DNA of 64,000 bases from Clostridiales bacterium (lineage in GTDB: Bacteria > Bacillota > Clostridia > Lachnospirales > Lachnospiraceae): the NCBI GenBank assembly GCA_012520645.1, contig JAAYNV010000043.1, positions 1 to 64,000 on the forward strand, read 5' to 3'. Positions 61,879-64,000 of this stretch are shown piece by piece. The notes under the pieces were generated by a model. The model was not told where the DNA came from, did no database searches, and saw only the letters and a list, made by a program, of their open reading frames with translations. Positions within the stretch are counted from its first letter, which is position 1; the number at the start of each line of letters is the position of its first letter. Position numbers and translations under genes: made by a program.

Positions 61879-63075
61879 ATGAACATTTTAGTAGTGAACT
61901 GTGGAAGTTCTTCTTTAAAGTTCCAACTGATCAATGCAGAAGATGAGACACTCATTGCCAAGGGACTGTGTGAGAGAATCGGCATTGACGGAAGCCGGAT
62001 CGTATACCAGAAGATTGGTGGAGAAAAAGAAGTAAATGAGATTCCAATGCCGGATCATACAACGGCTATAGAATTGGTTTTAAAGGCGCTTACCAACGAA
62101 AAAAGCGGTGTAGTGAAGAGTTTGTCCGAAATCGGAGCCGTGGGACACCGCATTGTACATGGGGGAGAGAAATTTGCATCTTCTACAAAAATCGATGAGC
62201 AGGTAATTCAGGCAATCGAGGCATGCAGTGAATTGGCTCCGCTTCATAATCCTGCGAATCTGATCGGTATCCGTGCCTGTCAGAAGCTGATGCCGGATAC
62301 ACCGATGGCGGCGGTATTTGATACGGCATTTCATCAGACGATGCCGCAGGAGGCATTTCTGTATGGGATTCCTTATGAGTATTACGAAAAATATAAAATC
62401 AGACGGTATGGTTTTCATGGTACAAGCCATTCCTATGTATCACGTCGGGCGGCAGTCACATTGAAAAAGAAGTATGAAGATTTGAAAATCATTGTCTGTC
62501 ATCTTGGAAACGGAGCTTCCGTATCAGCAGTGGAGAAAGGAAAATGTATTGATACATCCATGGGGCTGACTCCGTTAGAGGGGTTGATTATGGGAACCCG
62601 TTCCGGGGATATCGATCCGGCAATTATGGAATTTCTTGCCCATAAAGAAGGCCTTGATGTAGATGGTGTTATGAATATACTGAATAAGCGTTCCAGGGTA
62701 CTTGGACTTTCCGACAACCTTTCCTCTGATTTCCGGGATTTGGAGGATGCCTATATAAGAGGAGAAGAGTCCGGTGTACGCACACTAAAGTCTTTCTGCT
62801 ACCGGGTCGCTAAATATATCGGTGCCTATGCTGCTGCCATGAATGGAGTGGATGCAGTCTGCTTCACGGCGGGGGTAGGAGAGAACAGTCCTCTTATTCG
62901 TGAACTGGTCTGTGAAAAACTCGGTTATCTTGGAATTGAACTGGATGAGACTGCGAACCATACGCGTGGTGAGGAAATTGTGATTTCCAAAAATGAAACG
63001 GGGACACAGGTCTTAATTATTCCTACGAATGAGGAACTGGCAATTGCCAGGGAAACTTATGCGTTGGTAAAATAA
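61879..63075 (+). CDS. ackA: Acetate kinase
   Basis: 398 aa, ASKHA fold. Motifs: phosphate 1 ILVVNCGSSSLKFQLI, GHRIVHGGEKF, AVFDTAFHQTMP with the catalytic Asp, RRYGFHGTSHSYVSRRA, HLGNGASVSAVEKGKCIDTS and FTAGVGENSPLIRE. It transfers phosphate from acetyl-phosphate to ADP in fermentation. Normal length. Confidence 0.98.
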   Translation: MNILVVNCGSSSLKFQLINAEDETLIAKGLCERIGIDGSRIVYQKIGGEKEVNEIPMPDHTTAIELVLKALTNEKSGVVKSLSEIGAVGHRIVHGGEKFASSTKIDEQVIQAIEACSELAPLHNPANLIGIRACQKLMPDTPMAAVFDTAFHQTMPQEAFLYGIPYEYYEKYKIRRYGFHGTSHSYVSRRAAVTLKKKYEDLKIIVCHLGNGASVSAVEKGKCIDTSMGLTPLEGLIMGTRSGDIDPAIMEFLAHKEGLDVDGVMNILNKRSRVLGLSDNLSSDFRDLEDAYIRGEESGVRTLKSFCYRVAKYIGAYAAAMNGVDAVCFTAGVGENSPLIRELVCEKLGYLGIELDETANHTRGEEIVISKNETGTQVLIIPTNEELAIARETYALVK

Positions 63076-63157
63076 GAGAAGAAGGCAGGAAGCAGACTTT
63101 TGGCATAAGCCAATCTGGAAATTGGTATAAGAATTGAAAAAATCGCTGAATTTTATG

Positions 63158-63186
63158 TTGACAAACAGATGACCTATATGTATAAT
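63158..63186 (+). promoter_or_regulatory. Consensus promoter of the DUF177-rpmF pair
   Basis: Perfect TTGACA (63158-63163), 17-bp spacer and TATAAT (63181-63186), 29 bp before the DUF177 start. Confidence 0.85.
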
Positions 63187-63214
63187 TGTTTGAGTGTGAA
63201 TAGGAGTCTGCTAT

Positions 63215-63694
63215 ATGTTAGTGAATTTAACAGATGTATTAACGACCGAAGGAAAAGCCGAAGAAAAGCAGGTTGCACTGGAAACGGATGTATTCCGTTA
63301 TCAGGGACAGGAATATGAAATTCTTGAGAAACATCCCTTTTCTTTAAAACTCACCAATCTTGAGAATGGAAAAGCAGAAATTAAGGGGCAGACAAGTCTG
63401 ACCATGAAATTTTTCTGTGACAGATGTCTGGAGGAAGTACCTTATACATTTGAACTAGCCTTTACCCTGGAAGCATCAGAGGAAGAAGGTTATGAACTGG
63501 ATGTAGAGAACCTGCTCAACAATGAAATCATGTTAAACTGGCCTATGAAGATTTTATGCAGAGAGGACTGCAAAGGAATTTGCAGTGTCTGCGGAAAAAA
63601 TCTCAATACCGGAGCATGCGGATGCGATACGTTCGTCCCTGATCCGAGAATGGCAAAGATACAAGAGATCTTTAACAGGGATAAGGAGGTGTAA
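63215..63694 (+). CDS. DUF177 (YceD) family protein
   Basis: 159 aa. It has the two features of DUF177: the central FFCDRCLEEVPYTFELAF and a C-terminal Cys-rich segment CREDCKGICSVCGKNLNTGA that may bind zinc. YceD-type proteins are linked to 23S rRNA maturation/accumulation and lie before rpmF in most bacteria, as here (3 bp gap). RBS not strong (TAGGAG). Confidence 0.92.
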   Translation: MLVNLTDVLTTEGKAEEKQVALETDVFRYQGQEYEILEKHPFSLKLTNLENGKAEIKGQTSLTMKFFCDRCLEEVPYTFELAFTLEASEEEGYELDVENLLNNEIMLNWPMKILCREDCKGICSVCGKNLNTGACGCDTFVPDPRMAKIQEIFNRDKEV

Positions 63695-63697
63695 CGA

Positions 63698-63877
63698 ATG
63701 TCTATCTGTCCTAAGAATAAATCTTCTAAAGGTAGAAGAGATAAGAGAAGAGCAAACTGGAAAATGAGTGCTCCTACATTAGTAAAGTGCAGCAAGTGTG
63801 GCGCATTAATGATGCCTCACAGAGTATGCAAAAAATGTGGCTCTTACAATAAAAAAGAAATTATTGCTATGGATTAA
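63698..63877 (+). CDS. rpmF: 50S ribosomal protein L32
   Basis: 59 aa with strong RBS AAGGAGGT. Start MSICPKNKSSKGRRDKRRAN; zinc-ribbon pairs CSKCG and CKKCG are both present (the Zn-binding C+ form). Large-subunit protein. Confidence 0.97.
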   Translation: MSICPKNKSSKGRRDKRRANWKMSAPTLVKCSKCGALMMPHRVCKKCGSYNKKEIIAMD

Positions 63878-63889
63878 TGCAAAAAGTAG

Positions 63890-63918
63890 AGGATTCTCGG
63901 AAGGAGAGTCCTTTATTT
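63890..63918 (+). terminator. Terminator of DUF177-rpmF
   Basis: Stem AGGATTCTC / GAGAGTCCT (63890-63898, 63904-63912, one G-U pair) with a 5-nt loop, followed by TTATTTTTTT. Confidence 0.8.
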
Positions 63919-63987
63919 TTTTCTAAAAAAACTTGATTTTTATATAGCGGTTTAGTATATTTGAATAAGATATTCAGGAGGGTAATT

Positions 63988-64000
63988 ATGGCAGAATATG
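63988..64000 (+). CDS. Start of a further gene, truncated by window end
   Basis: ATG at 63988 preceded by AGGAGGG (63977-63983); only M-A-E-Y and one base are visible. The gene after rpmF in Firmicutes is often plsX, but four residues are too few to say. Confidence 0.45.

Noticed and set aside
1-64000. CRISPR array or cas genes
   Set aside because: No regularly spaced repeats and no Cas-like proteins seen.

Overview
The window is a 64 kb chromosomal segment of a motile Gram-positive anaerobe of the Clostridia, most likely a Lachnospiraceae member (Roseburia/Lachnospira-like; family-level inference). The basis is the Bacillus-type fla/che operon running into rpsB-tsf, Firmicute housekeeping genes (scpAB, rpsU, DUF177-rpmF, pta-ackA), strong AGGAGG ribosome binding sites, TTGACA/TATAAT promoters, and a biotin-dependent Na+ decarboxylase cluster. 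It is nearly all ordinary core genome. There is no CRISPR array, no prophage and no complete mobile element; the only mobile trace is one frameshifted tyrosine integrase.

Layout. (1) 1-12623: distal half of a flagellar/chemotaxis operon: flhA (3' end), flhF, flhG, a PilZ flagellar brake, cheB, cheA, cheW, cheC, cheD, a small membrane protein, sigD/fliA, a FapA (DUF342) protein and three poorly characterised genes in the slot held by swrB in Bacillus subtilis. It ends in a perfect 16-bp hairpin whose loop and descending arm also form the promoter of rpsB-tsf (12880-14582). (2) 14793-24053: a signalling block with an HD-GYP response regulator (c-di-GMP phosphodiesterase), two membrane hybrid histidine kinases, a DegV protein overlapping the second kinase at an A8 run, a decayed copy of the same kinase-DegV pair, and a Na+/alanine-type symporter. 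(3) 24151-29753: a Cache-domain chemoreceptor, alaS, rpsU and a membrane protein. (4) 29852-36693: two D-Ala-D-Ala carboxypeptidases flanking a metallophosphoesterase, scpAB and a SigV/RsiV-type sigma/anti-sigma pair with its own ECF-type promoter. (5) 36871-42132: a five-gene Na+-translocating decarboxylase/transcarboxylase operon. (6) 42231-44974: XRE regulator, broken integrase, RluF-type pseudouridine synthase. (7) 45056-57542: ligA, metA, ung, tRNA-Leu(CAA), a membrane zinc-finger anti-sigma-like gene, polA, coaE, a large FtsA-like gene, a YycJ-type hydrolase, and the ACT/UPF0210 pair. (8) 57582-64000: neopullulanase-type amylase, tmcAL (the only clear minus-strand gene), pta-ackA, DUF177-rpmF, and the first codons of another gene.

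How they fit together: the flagellar operon builds and steers the flagellum, while the PilZ protein and the downstream HD-GYP phosphodiesterase suggest c-di-GMP control of motility. The decarboxylase cluster would turn decarboxylation energy into a Na+ gradient that the Na+/alanine symporter could use. Pta-AckA gives acetate and ATP. The most unusual items are the kinase-DegV junction with its decayed duplicate, the hairpin that is both terminator and promoter, the mixed 12S/5S/beta-pump decarboxylase gene set, and the lineage-specific genes at the end of the flagellar operon.
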